The position numbers and the translations under genes are program-made. Shown here one piece after another: positions 43,025 to 52,527 of a stretch of DNA of 64,000 bases (the stretch's first letter is position 1; every line of letters begins with the position of its first letter). Under the pieces are notes generated by a model. That model had not been told where the DNA came from, did not search any database, and worked only from the letters and a program-made list of their open reading frames with translations. The DNA comes from Terrimonas pollutisoli (GTDB lineage Bacteria; Bacteroidota; Bacteroidia; Chitinophagales; Chitinophagaceae): positions 1 through 64,000 of the forward strand of contig NZ_JARKNA010000024.1 in NCBI RefSeq assembly GCF_029360765.1, read 5' to 3'.

Positions 43025-46000
43025 TTAATTCCCAACTTTACTACTCCTGCTTTCTTCCTCTGTTACCTGCGAAAGTTTGCTTTGCGCTTCACTTTTTAGC
43101 GTCGGCTCGATCGTGTTATCTACTACACTTTGAAAAGTAGCCTTGGCATTGAAATAATCCTTTTGTTTGAAATAGACATCCCCTAATAAGATGTAAGCCT
43201 TCGTAATCCAATAATCGTAGGATCCTGATTTATTAATTACCTCAAACGCCGCTTTTTCAGCGTCACCTAATTTGTTTAATGCAAACCAGCTTTCCGCTAT
43301 TTCATATCTCGCTTCAGCCGCCAGCGCTGCTTTGTTTAACTGTACTACTGTTTTAAAATTGGCAATTGCCTGGTCATACTGGCGGTTTACAGCAAAAGAT
43401 TTTGCAATAGCCATATTTGCAAGGGCCTTGTCGTCGGTATTGCTGCCTTTAGTAGTTAAAAGATCTTTTGCATTTGCGACTGCTTCTGTCCATTTCTGCA
43501 ACTGGTATTGGCTACGCAATAAGCCGCGCATGGCTTCCAATTTGTTTTCCTGGGTAGATGCTTCACGTCCCAATTGGGTATAAAACGTTTCAGCTTTTCC
43601 ATAATTTTTTAACTCAAAGAAATTGATACGGGCGGCAGCCAAAATTGCCCGTTCTGCATATTTGTTAGGGGCATTCGAAGCCACATCTTCGTATCCTGAT
43701 AAAGCATTGTTCCAATCTTTTTTGCCGTTATATATCTCGCCACGATAAAAATTAGCATCCACGGAATAAGCCCCGTCAGGAAATTTTTGCAGGTAATTAT
43801 TGAAGGCGTTCAAAGCTGCCGAAGTGTTTCCATTTGCAAACTGGCTTTCTGCCGCTGCATAGGTAAGGGAGTCTTCCGTGCTGACACTAATGGGCCTTCC
43901 TGCATTACGCATAAATGCTGCGTATTCGTCCGCCTTACCCGTTTCGATATAAATAATTTTTACATTGTCCAGCGCATCTGCCGCATCCTGCGAGTTGGGA
44001 TACTGAGTCACCAACGCCTGGTATTGCTTTAATGCTTCCGCACTATTATTTAAATTATAATAAGCAGTACCTAATTTTAAATAAGCTCTTGGTTTAAGAC
44101 TGGCATTATCTCCATTTTTTATCACATTGTTCAAATAAGGAATCGCTTCATTGAATTTCTCATCGGCCATATACGTGTTGGCGATCTCCATATTAGCATC
44201 GGTAACTAAAGCTGAAGTTGGAAACTTCCTGGTCATTGTGCTCAGCAAGCTGATCTTATCCTTCGAACTCCTGATACCGGCGATCATTGCATTTTGATAA
44301 GTTGCATAATCCTCGTCGGGCCATGAAAATTTGATAACATTCTCATACATGGACCTGGCTTTGCTATAGTTTTTTTCCATGTAATAGCAATCAGCAGCCC
44401 GCAGGTAAGCATCCTGTGTCAACTCATCTGAATTTAATGCAGGGCTTTTTGCCAATGGTTCAAAAAATGTCAGGGCCACGGGATAATTTTCTTTTCGCAA
44501 ATAGCAATAGCCGAGATTATAACGGGCTGAATTAGCATTGGCTTCCCCACTTGTTGGCGCACCACCACTGACATACCCATTATAATATTTAATAGCATCA
44601 TCAATCCTATTATTCCTAAAAGCAATTTCTCCTTTCCAGAAATTAACGAGCGGCAACACAGAACCGTTATTAGGATCTTTTAATGCCTTGTCCAGTAATT
44701 CTTCAGCCTCAGCCATCCGGCCATCATTAATAAATTCCGTCGCTCTTCCATACAGAATTCTTGGATATAATCTTTTTGCATTGGGTGTGGGATTGCTCAT
44801 GCCATCCAACAAGGCAACTGCCTCCCGGTAGTTGTTGGTATTTGTCAATACCGCCACTAACAAATCTTTTGCTTCAGTATTGTATGTGGAGTTGGGATAA
44901 TCGTTTAAAAAATTTCGAAGACCATTTAATGCCTCATCCTGGTAACCCAGTTCGTAAGATAGTTTTGCATACTGAAATTTCGACACTTCCTGTTGCTTGC
45001 GGTCGCTACTGTTAGAAGCACAAAAAAGAAAGGCATTTCTGGCATTACTCTTTTGCCCCGTTTTTAAGTACGCATCACCCAGCAGGTACATAGCACTTTG
45101 GCTTAGCGTGTCTCCCTTACCACTCAGTTGCTTAAATCCCTCAATCGCTTTGGACAGATCATTATTCATGTAATAAGCGTAGGACAATTCATACAAATCT
45201 TCACGACGAACTTTGGGTGAACGTTTTACATAATCCTCCAGGTAAGGCAATCCTTTATCAAATTCCTTTCTTTCGAAATAAGCATGACCGATCATCTGCT
45301 TTAATTCGAGATCATAATACTGCGACTTGCCTGTTTTGATTTTGGTTTCCGCATATTTTAATGCTTCTTCTTTTTTCCCCTGGATATAATAGATCTGTGC
45401 GATATAATAGGGAACTACCGTTGCATAGTCTTTTTCATTTTCAACAATCTTAAAACTTTGCAGCGCTTCATTGTATTGTTTGTCACGAAAAGCCAGGAAT
45501 CCATAATAATAGTTTGCATCCAAATAATTCGGATCGTCCTTCATGGAGCGAATAGTATTGAATAAGGGCTTGGCTTTTGCAAAGTCCTGTAACGTAAAAT
45601 ATGAATAGCCCTGGTGAAATTTCATCTGGGCTATATCCTTGTTGCTCAGGTTCGCAATATTGGCTTGCTCGTAATGATTAACTGCTTTTTTAAAGTCCTG
45701 CCCGCGGAAATAAAATTCCCCAAGCTGGTAATTCATCATTTGAACCCTTGCCGTATTTTTTTCGAGGTCAATATAGTCGATCGCTTGTTGCTCGGCCCGA
45801 TCCTCTCCCTGCTTCAGGGCGCAGGCAGTAGCGTAATAATTGATCTCCTGCACGGTGACCGAATTATTCGCAATATTTGTTTCCCTGACATCCTGTTTTA
45901 ATTCCTTTAACAATGGATAAGCCAGGCTGTATTGTTCTTTTTGAAAATACTCTTTTGCTTCTTTAAATTTTTCAGCCGGGTCGGAATAATAAATGGTTTG

Positions 46001-46060
46001 CTGGCTAAGTGCAGGCAGAGATAGTGCAATAGTAATTGCAAGAAAAAATGATTGCTTCAT
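43025..46060 (-). CDS. large exported tetratricopeptide repeat protein
   Basis: 1011 residues with a signal peptide (AITIALSLPALS). Almost all of the mature protein is TPR units, at least twenty, for example FYFRGQDFKKAVNHYEQANI, AEEALKYAETKI-like and YNLNNSAEALKQYQALVTQY. The repeats resemble the BamD/YbgF (CpoB) type, which work in the periplasm on outer-membrane assembly. It is about 195 bp upstream of the barrel gene on the same strand, so the product may scaffold or assemble that barrel. The C-terminus is charged (EEESRSSKVGN). Confidence 0.85.
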   Translation of the reverse strand: MKQSFFLAITIALSLPALSQQTIYYSDPAEKFKEAKEYFQKEQYSLAYPLLKELKQDVRETNIANNSVTVQEINYYATACALKQGEDRAEQQAIDYIDLEKNTARVQMMNYQLGEFYFRGQDFKKAVNHYEQANIANLSNKDIAQMKFHQGYSYFTLQDFAKAKPLFNTIRSMKDDPNYLDANYYYGFLAFRDKQYNEALQSFKIVENEKDYATVVPYYIAQIYYIQGKKEEALKYAETKIKTGKSQYYDLELKQMIGHAYFERKEFDKGLPYLEDYVKRSPKVRREDLYELSYAYYMNNDLSKAIEGFKQLSGKGDTLSQSAMYLLGDAYLKTGQKSNARNAFLFCASNSSDRKQQEVSKFQYAKLSYELGYQDEALNGLRNFLNDYPNSTYNTEAKDLLVAVLTNTNNYREAVALLDGMSNPTPNAKRLYPRILYGRATEFINDGRMAEAEELLDKALKDPNNGSVLPLVNFWKGEIAFRNNRIDDAIKYYNGYVSGGAPTSGEANANSARYNLGYCYLRKENYPVALTFFEPLAKSPALNSDELTQDAYLRAADCYYMEKNYSKARSMYENVIKFSWPDEDYATYQNAMIAGIRSSKDKISLLSTMTRKFPTSALVTDANMEIANTYMADEKFNEAIPYLNNVIKNGDNASLKPRAYLKLGTAYYNLNNSAEALKQYQALVTQYPNSQDAADALDNVKIIYIETGKADEYAAFMRNAGRPISVSTEDSLTYAAAESQFANGNTSAALNAFNNYLQKFPDGAYSVDANFYRGEIYNGKKDWNNALSGYEDVASNAPNKYAERAILAAARINFFELKNYGKAETFYTQLGREASTQENKLEAMRGLLRSQYQLQKWTEAVANAKDLLTTKGSNTDDKALANMAIAKSFAVNRQYDQAIANFKTVVQLNKAALAAEARYEIAESWFALNKLGDAEKAAFEVINKSGSYDYWITKAYILLGDVYFKQKDYFNAKATFQSVVDNTIEPTLKSEAQSKLSQVTEEESRSSKVGN

Positions 46061-46249
46061 TCCGTATGTCCTTTAATCCGTTGGGGGATAACGTTGCGAA
46101 TATTCGAATTATTTCAAGTGTGGCCAAAGATCATTCCAAACAGGTGTGGATAAGTCTTATATTATAGGTTGTTTAACAAATTACTCATTTCCACATCCTT
46201 TAAGTCAATTAAAAATTCTTATGTATTATTGCAGCCAAAATTCCCAACC

Positions 46250-46657
46250 ATGAAAAGACTTTTCAGTATTAAGTACACTGATAATGGAATAGCATTCGCT
46301 ACTTTTTTGTTGCGCCTGGCACTTGGCGGCCTAATCATACCACACGGTTATAGCAAATTGATAACATTTGCATCTAAATCATCCAGCTTTGCAGATCCCT
46401 TTCATATTGGTCATAGCACCTCCATGGCACTGGTCATTTTTGCAGAGTTCTTTTGCGGTGTTTTTATTTTATTGGGATTGTTTACCCGGCTGGCTTGTAT
46501 TCCGCTAATTATTACTATGGCCGTAGCCCTGTTTTATGCACATAAGGGTGATTTCTTCGGCCAGGGAGAAACGGCTACCTTATACCTGATGGGCTATTTG
46601 GCCTTATTGTTTACTGGCCCCGGTAAAATCAGCATGGACCGGTTCATTGCAAAATAA
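46250..46657 (+). CDS. DoxX family membrane protein
   Basis: About 135 residues with four helices and the DoxX pattern LRLALGGLIIPHGYSKL, FAEFFCGVFILLGLFTRLAC and LYLMGYLALLFTGPGK. DoxX-like proteins are linked to redox or thiosulfate metabolism; the exact role here is unknown. I chose ATG 46250 because the part translated from 46169 does not fit the family. Confidence 0.85.
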   Translation: MKRLFSIKYTDNGIAFATFLLRLALGGLIIPHGYSKLITFASKSSSFADPFHIGHSTSMALVIFAEFFCGVFILLGLFTRLACIPLIITMAVALFYAHKGDFFGQGETATLYLMGYLALLFTGPGKISMDRFIAK

Positions 46658-46744
46658 TGGATATAAATGTTGGGCATAGAAAGTTGATTCTTATCAATGA
46701 TTGGCCAGTAATCAATTTTTAATACTCAATTTCAAGTTAAAAAA

Positions 46745-47155
46745 ATGTTCACCACTCAAACACAGGTAAGAGTCCGCTATGCGGAAACTGACCAGATGGG
46801 CGTTGTCTATCACAGTCATTACTTTCAATATTTTGAAGTGGCCCGTGCGGAGTCAATTCGTCAATTAGGTTTCACGTATGCCGACATGGAAAAGATGGGG
46901 GTGATCATGCCCGTGATAGAAGTGCAGTGCCGTTATCTCCGGCCGGCTTTATATGATGACTTGCTAACTGTCAACGTAACCCTAAAAGAACTGCCGGTTC
47001 ATCATAAGATAGAATTTCACCAGGAAGTATATAATGAAAATGGAGACCTGCTCGTTAACGGGAAAGTGATTTTGTATTTTATGGAGTCAAAAACAATGAA
47101 ACGAACCACCATGCCGGAGCAACTATTACTAAAACTTCAGCCTTATTTTAATTAA
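46745..47155 (+). CDS. YbgC/FcbC-type acyl-CoA thioesterase
   Basis: 136 residues, a complete hotdog domain with the catalytic signature VRYAETDQMGVVYHSHYFQY (aspartate in ETDQMG). It hydrolyses an acyl-CoA in the cytoplasm; YbgC relatives act with Tol-Pal or on short-chain acyl-CoAs. It is 9 nt upstream of the site-2 protease gene, probably co-transcribed. Confidence 0.9.
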   Translation: MFTTQTQVRVRYAETDQMGVVYHSHYFQYFEVARAESIRQLGFTYADMEKMGVIMPVIEVQCRYLRPALYDDLLTVNVTLKELPVHHKIEFHQEVYNENGDLLVNGKVILYFMESKTMKRTTMPEQLLLKLQPYFN

Positions 47156-47164
47156 TTTTAAAGG

Positions 47165-48187
47165 ATGGAAAATTTAGCAGAACCGTCCCGGTTTGATGGC
47201 AATGAAGAGCAAACTGCTTTTCCGGAAACATCGTTTACCTATCCGCCCAAATTTCAAAAACCTGAAGAGCAGCCGGGTAATATCTGGCTTCGCTCCATCG
47301 CCAGCCTGGCACTTTACCTGATATTGGGATATTATATTTTTCACAGCTTTGAAATGTTGTTGCTGATCACGGCAATAGTGGTTTTTCATGAACTGGGTCA
47401 TTTTTTTGCTATGAAGTTTTATCGTTACAAGGATCTGGGCATATTTTTTATTCCACTCCTTGGCGCCTATGTATCGGGAAGCAAAAGAGAAGTATCACAA
47501 AAAGAATCTGCTGTGATTCTTTTGGCCGGACCACTGCCCGGAATTATCGTGGGTATTGTAATGTACCTGTTATATAAATACAATCCTTCCTTATATATCG
47601 GCAGTCTTTCATTTTACACGGTTTCTCTGTCATTGATTTTTTTAAACCTGATCAATCTTTTCCCGGTATACCCATTGGATGGCGGTCAACTTTTGAACCG
47701 CGTATTTTTAGATGAAGAAAGCTGGTTAAGCAAACTGTTTGTTTTTCTATCTATCGGCGTGCTGACCTGGTTTGCCTTGTATGGTATGAGCCGGCCGTTT
47801 TATCCATTACTGATTTTCCCGGCTATGATGTTATTTAGAATGATCGGGGACAATAAATTAACTGCTGTCGAGAAAAAAATTGAAACAGAGGGTTTTGATC
47901 TCGACCGGAACTATGATGAGCTGCCGGATGAAGATTACTGGAAAATCAGGAATATTTTAATACAGGAACATTCTTCTTTTAAAGACATAGCTCCTGCCCC
48001 TCCTTTTGAATACAGCGTGAAAGAAGAAAAAATAATGTCCACGATTCAAAGCCTTCTTCACCGGCATTTAATCCAGGATGTATCGATAGTTGGAAAAATT
48101 TTTATCCTGCTAATTTGGCTTGCAGCTATTGCTTCGCCCTGGCTGATCGATATGGATCTCTCCTTTTTCGATCGATTTGGTTTTTAA
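47165..48187 (+). CDS. site-2 protease family membrane metalloprotease
   Basis: 340 residues. After a 40-residue soluble N-terminus come about six helices carrying HELGH (about residues 75-79) and the second zinc motif VYPLDGGQLLNR. The C-terminal 130 residues are mostly soluble with a last helix. Site-2 proteases cut substrates within the membrane, usually in anti-sigma or stress signalling; no sigma or anti-sigma gene is nearby. The stop codon directly abuts the stop of the convergent gene, with no base between them. Confidence 0.88.
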   Translation: MENLAEPSRFDGNEEQTAFPETSFTYPPKFQKPEEQPGNIWLRSIASLALYLILGYYIFHSFEMLLLITAIVVFHELGHFFAMKFYRYKDLGIFFIPLLGAYVSGSKREVSQKESAVILLAGPLPGIIVGIVMYLLYKYNPSLYIGSLSFYTVSLSLIFLNLINLFPVYPLDGGQLLNRVFLDEESWLSKLFVFLSIGVLTWFALYGMSRPFYPLLIFPAMMLFRMIGDNKLTAVEKKIETEGFDLDRNYDELPDEDYWKIRNILIQEHSSFKDIAPAPPFEYSVKEEKIMSTIQSLLHRHLIQDVSIVGKIFILLIWLAAIASPWLIDMDLSFFDRFGF

Positions 48188-48616
48188 TCACACACGGTTG
48201 TAATCAGGTTTCCAGTTTTTTATCGCCTGCTTAATATTTTTTGGAGAAAGTTTTTCGTCTACTGCTTTTTTTGCCAAAGCAGGCAACTCCTCATCGCTGG
48301 CAAAACGAAGTGCGATGATTTGCCCCATCCGAAGTTGCCGATCCAACGGCTGGCCCGCTAAAATAAAATGCCTGAAATTTTCTTCGGCACGAATAGCCCG
48401 GTCCTGTGCCCGCAATGCAAACCAGCGGATATACCAGTAAAAGCCTATCAACACAATGACGACCACTACAATGAGTGCGGCTGAGTAGTGCGTATGAGCA
48501 TCCGAACGAACGAGATTGATGATGCTGCCAATCAATAAGGCCAATAGTATCGTTGGAATTACAAGATGCCAAAGCGGTATATAACGACTATGATTTTTAA
48601 AATTTTGTTCGCTCAT
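48188..48616 (-). CDS. DUF6526 family membrane protein
   Basis: 142 residues: two helices (WHLVIPTILLALLIGSIINL and AALIVVVVIVLIGFYWYIRW) and a cytoplasmic tail with RQLRMGQIIALRFASDEELP and a lysine-rich LSPKNIKQAIKNWKPDYNRV end. This matches DUF6526, typical of Bacteroidota, function unknown. It lies 10 bp downstream of the DUF885 gene on the same strand. Confidence 0.82.
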   Translation of the reverse strand: MSEQNFKNHSRYIPLWHLVIPTILLALLIGSIINLVRSDAHTHYSAALIVVVVIVLIGFYWYIRWFALRAQDRAIRAEENFRHFILAGQPLDRQLRMGQIIALRFASDEELPALAKKAVDEKLSPKNIKQAIKNWKPDYNRV

Positions 48617-48626
48617 AAAATGGTAG

Positions 48627-50405
48627 TTATAGTTTATAGTTTTTGGCCCATTTGTCCATCTTTGCTTCCAAAATGCTCAGGGGCAAAGCTCCATCTTTTA
48701 ACAATTCATCGTGAAATGCTGCAAGATTGAAATTAGCTCCCAGTTGCTTTTCATATTTATGTCGAAGTTCCCTTATTTTCAAAGCACCTATTTTGTAACC
48801 CAATGCCTGACCGGGAATAACCATATAGCGTTCTATTTCCGCAGTGGCGCCTTGTTCACTAATCGCTTCATGATCCATCATGTATTTGATCGCCTCTTCT
48901 CTCGTCATTCCTTTTGAATGAATTGCAACGTCAACCACTAATCTGATAGCCCGGTGCATCTCATCACCTAGTGCACCCATATATTGATAGGGATCAGTAT
49001 ACAATCCTAATTCTTTTCCCAGCGATTCGCAATACAATGCCCAGCCCTCAACATAGGCATTATTACCACCGAAGCGACGAAACTTCGGCAGCAAGGTATC
49101 TTCCTGTTGTAACGAGAGTTGGTAATGGTGACCTGGTATTGCTTCATGAAGAAACAACGATTCCATTCCACTGGTTGTATTAAAAGTAGTTGCATCAAGG
49201 ATTGGCACGTAAAAAATACCAGGCCTGCTTCCATCCGGAGCCCCCTGCATGTACTCTGCGCTGGCACTGGCCGCACGGAACGCTTCTGTTTGCCTGATCT
49301 CAAAACCAGTTTTAGGTGTATGGTGAAACATTTTTGCCAGGTACGGGATCATCGTCTGATGAATTCGTTCAAACGCATCCAGTACTTCTTTGGGATTTTT
49401 ATAGGGCATAAATTTCTTATCAGTCCTCATGTATTCAAAAAACTCATTCAGCGAACCTTTAAAGCCGGTTGAGTTTTTTACACTGTCCATTAAGGCACTA
49501 ATTCTGGCTACTTCTCTAAGCCCCGTTTCATAAATCTCATCCGGTGTTTTATCAGTAGTGGTTTGTTGCTTTACTAAAAAAGTATAATATTCCTTACCTC
49601 CCGGTATACCATCAATGCCGGATGTAGATCTTGCTTTGGGCAAATATTCATTCTGCAAAAAGTCACCCAGTTTTTTGTAAGCAGGCTCCAGTTGCTCCCG
49701 GATCATTTTTTCAAATCCCCCGGTGAGCCTTGACTTATCAGCATCACTGAATGCTGCAGGAATTTTGGCAACAGGACCATAGAAAATACTTTCCCGGATG
49801 TTTGCGGCAGGAATGGCTTTCATTTGTGGAATCATTTTTACCACGATCGATTGAGACAACACGACGCCAGCTTCTATGCCTTTTTTAAAATAAACGATGG
49901 CACTGTCGGCCCAGGCGCTAAAAGCAGAAGCTCTTTTAATCCAATCATCATAGTCTTTTACCGTTTTGAAGGGTTGTATACCGCCGCCACTACCCAATTG
50001 GCCCATGGTTAAGGTGAGTCCATAAAACTGATGGAAAGGAATGTAATTGTCTTTAAATGCCAGGGCATCCAGGTTCATCTTAGCCTCATAGACAAACACA
50101 TCATAATTGATCTTATCCGTTTCATTCAGCTCATCACGTTTGTAGTTTTGTGCTTCGGTTAGATATCGTGAATAAAAATCACGAAGCTTACCGCGATAGC
50201 TATCTGTAAATTCAATTGACAACCTATCGTTATAACGGGGGTCACCGATCATTGTCGCTTCGAGGGGATACCATTGCAGCCGCTCTTCGTAATACTTGTC
50301 AAAAAAATCAGCGAGTTCTTTACTATTCTTCGGAGGAGTTTCTTTTGTTTGATTATTACAACTTAGCATAAGCATTACAATGATGCCGATAATAACTGGT
50401 TTCAT
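48627..50405 (-). CDS. DUF885 family putative metallohydrolase, lipoprotein
   Basis: 592 residues with a lipobox (IIVMLMLSC). The conserved zinc-like motif is HEAIPGHHYQL, with further conserved GWALYCESLGKE and EAIKYMMDHEAISE segments. This is the DUF885 family, thought to be metallopeptidases or carboxypeptidase-like enzymes. It is anchored in the envelope, probably facing the periplasm. It may share an operon with the DUF6526 gene. Confidence 0.88.
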   Translation of the reverse strand: MKPVIIGIIVMLMLSCNNQTKETPPKNSKELADFFDKYYEERLQWYPLEATMIGDPRYNDRLSIEFTDSYRGKLRDFYSRYLTEAQNYKRDELNETDKINYDVFVYEAKMNLDALAFKDNYIPFHQFYGLTLTMGQLGSGGGIQPFKTVKDYDDWIKRASAFSAWADSAIVYFKKGIEAGVVLSQSIVVKMIPQMKAIPAANIRESIFYGPVAKIPAAFSDADKSRLTGGFEKMIREQLEPAYKKLGDFLQNEYLPKARSTSGIDGIPGGKEYYTFLVKQQTTTDKTPDEIYETGLREVARISALMDSVKNSTGFKGSLNEFFEYMRTDKKFMPYKNPKEVLDAFERIHQTMIPYLAKMFHHTPKTGFEIRQTEAFRAASASAEYMQGAPDGSRPGIFYVPILDATTFNTTSGMESLFLHEAIPGHHYQLSLQQEDTLLPKFRRFGGNNAYVEGWALYCESLGKELGLYTDPYQYMGALGDEMHRAIRLVVDVAIHSKGMTREEAIKYMMDHEAISEQGATAEIERYMVIPGQALGYKIGALKIRELRHKYEKQLGANFNLAAFHDELLKDGALPLSILEAKMDKWAKNYKL

Positions 50406-50477
50406 ATCCTTGTATTAAGGGGACAAAATAGGGCTAATTGCCAAATATTAGATTGCCGTTCTTCCATTTCTATCCTC

Positions 50478-51860
50478 TTACTTTAATACATCGAGCACTT
50501 TATACATCTTGCTTACCAACGCCGAAGCTTTTCCATTATAATTATTGACCAAAAACGAAAAAATATACTCTGATCCGTCCTTAGCTTTATGATAGCCGCA
50601 AAATCCCTTTACATCACTGATAGTGCCGCTTTTTACTTTCATACCGTTGTACTCCGGCAGTGCATCATAAAAATAAGGGTACCAACTTTTGTTTTTTGCA
50701 TATTTCAAAATCTCTACCTGTGCATGGGTGGTCACACGGTTCAGCGGTGAAAGACCCGAACCATCATAAATATTTAACTCCTCTTCGTCCAGGCCTTTTT
50801 GTTTCCAAAAATCTTTGACAATCGCAACACCGCTATCTGTTGATCCAAATCCTTTTTTTTCGAAGGCAATGGTTTTTATCAATGCTTCGCCGTAGAGGTT
50901 GATACTTTTTTTATTGAGCCAGTAGATGATGGAGTCGAGGGTGGGCGAATATTCGGTGTGAAATATTTTTGGTTTATTCTCTAGCGGTGCATAAACAGTT
51001 AATGATGACAAATGGCTGTGAAGATTGAATTTATCTTTTAACGAATTTCTAATCGTTTCAATAAATTGATTTTCGGGATTGATCATAGAGCCGGATATTT
51101 CAAACCGGTTTTCATTTAAAGGTATTGTGCCCCTAACCATAATCTCATTACCCTTAACTGGCAGATATATGTATGCATTGTCGCCAGTTCCTTTTGCGGC
51201 CGAACTTGCCTGAGATGTTATGCTATATGAATATAAAGCCGGTTTAGTTTCTACAACTGACACTGCATCTCCAATATTGCTTCCTGATTTAAGAATAATG
51301 TCATATTGGTTTTCCCGCCAGTTTAATATTGACGCACCAGCTCCGTAATAATTCCCAATATCCTGCCATATCCAACCGTCTGGTATTTGCCTGGAATCCC
51401 AGCCCTTTCCATCAATAAATACAGTTTCCGAATTAACAAGATCAGTTGCATTTATTGATTTAATAATTCTGGCTAACACTTTCTCTTCTTTTTTTGCTTC
51501 CCAACGCCAACTGCCAAATGTTGGATCTCCGGATGGCTTGATATATAAATTTTTAAATCCATTGTTCTCTAGTAAGCCAAACTCAGTTTTGTACCTGTAT
51601 TCTTTTCCCAACAACTCAAACGCCGTAACACTTGTAATAATTTTTTGCGTAGAAGCTGGCGCCAAACCGATCTGTGAGTTTTTATCAAAAACCACCTTAG
51701 CAGTTTTAGCATCGATCACATACAAGGAACTAATCGCATGCTTTAACTGATCATCACCTTCAAACTGCTGAAAAGTCTTTTGCAATTTTTGAGTAACTGA
51801 TTGAGCAACTGAAGCGGCAACCAGCAACAGCCAGCCGGCAATAAAAATCAATTTCTTCAT
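50478..51860 (-). CDS. dacB: D-alanyl-D-alanine carboxypeptidase/endopeptidase (PBP4 type)
   Basis: 460 residues with signal peptide (LIFIAGWLLLVAASVAQS). Active-site SxxK is APASTQKIITS near residue 67; YDGSGLSPLNRV and the KTG-equivalent VKSGTISDVKGFCGY follow. This S13 enzyme trims the last D-alanine or cuts cross-bridges in peptidoglycan in the periplasm. Monocistronic by position, divergent from the Uma2 gene. Confidence 0.92.
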   Translation of the reverse strand: MKKLIFIAGWLLLVAASVAQSVTQKLQKTFQQFEGDDQLKHAISSLYVIDAKTAKVVFDKNSQIGLAPASTQKIITSVTAFELLGKEYRYKTEFGLLENNGFKNLYIKPSGDPTFGSWRWEAKKEEKVLARIIKSINATDLVNSETVFIDGKGWDSRQIPDGWIWQDIGNYYGAGASILNWRENQYDIILKSGSNIGDAVSVVETKPALYSYSITSQASSAAKGTGDNAYIYLPVKGNEIMVRGTIPLNENRFEISGSMINPENQFIETIRNSLKDKFNLHSHLSSLTVYAPLENKPKIFHTEYSPTLDSIIYWLNKKSINLYGEALIKTIAFEKKGFGSTDSGVAIVKDFWKQKGLDEEELNIYDGSGLSPLNRVTTHAQVEILKYAKNKSWYPYFYDALPEYNGMKVKSGTISDVKGFCGYHKAKDGSEYIFSFLVNNYNGKASALVSKMYKVLDVLK

Positions 51861-51907
51861 GAATAACTCCGATTTACACTAAAACTAAAAAGAATTAAAT
51901 TTATAAT

Positions 51908-52501
51908 ATGGAAAATGAAGTTAAAGAGCCGGCGCCAAAGTATAATTATATTTCGCCTGAGCAATACCTGGAAATGGAAAGAGCTTCTGAAACGAAGCAT
52001 GAATATTACAATGGAGAGATATTTACGATGGCCGGCGCATCCATATCGCATAATGAAATTTCATTTAATATTAACCGGCTGGTTGCCCCTTCTGCACACG
52101 ACAAAGGCTGCAAACTGTTTGGCAACGACTTCCGGATATACATTCCTGAAAGATCATTATTCACTTATCCTGATTTTTCCATTGTTTGTGGAAAAGCTGA
52201 TACATCAAAGCTGTATTCCGACAACCTGACCAATCCTACTGTAATCATCGAGATACTTTCCAAATCAACCAAAGATTACGACAGGGGAACAAAGTTTTTC
52301 CTTTACAGGAGTATAAAGAGTTTAAAGGAATATATTCTCATTGATTCAAGGTCTGTCAGCGTTGAAATATATACCCGCCAGGAAAATAATAGTTGGCTGC
52401 TGACTGAATTTAACAATCTGTCGGATAGTTTTTATATGATAACCATTGGACTCACTCTGCACCTCAAGGAAGTTTACGACGATGTCAGTTTTGAAGAATA
52501 G
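51908..52501 (+). CDS. Uma2 family putative endonuclease
   Basis: 197 residues of the Uma2 (DUF820) family, a PD-(D/E)XK nuclease-like fold. The core is YTYPDFSIVCG-like (SLFTYPDFSIVCGK), NPTVIIEILSKSTKDYDRG and FLYRSIKSLKEYILID. These genes are abundant in cyanobacteria and some Bacteroidota; their DNA targets are unknown. Followed 26 bp later by cinA. A TAAATTTA box 4 nt before the ATG may be a weak promoter. Confidence 0.9.
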   Translation: MENEVKEPAPKYNYISPEQYLEMERASETKHEYYNGEIFTMAGASISHNEISFNINRLVAPSAHDKGCKLFGNDFRIYIPERSLFTYPDFSIVCGKADTSKLYSDNLTNPTVIIEILSKSTKDYDRGTKFFLYRSIKSLKEYILIDSRSVSVEIYTRQENNSWLLTEFNNLSDSFYMITIGLTLHLKEVYDDVSFEE

Positions 52502-52527
52502 CTGATATTTGCAACTCAAATTTTTCT

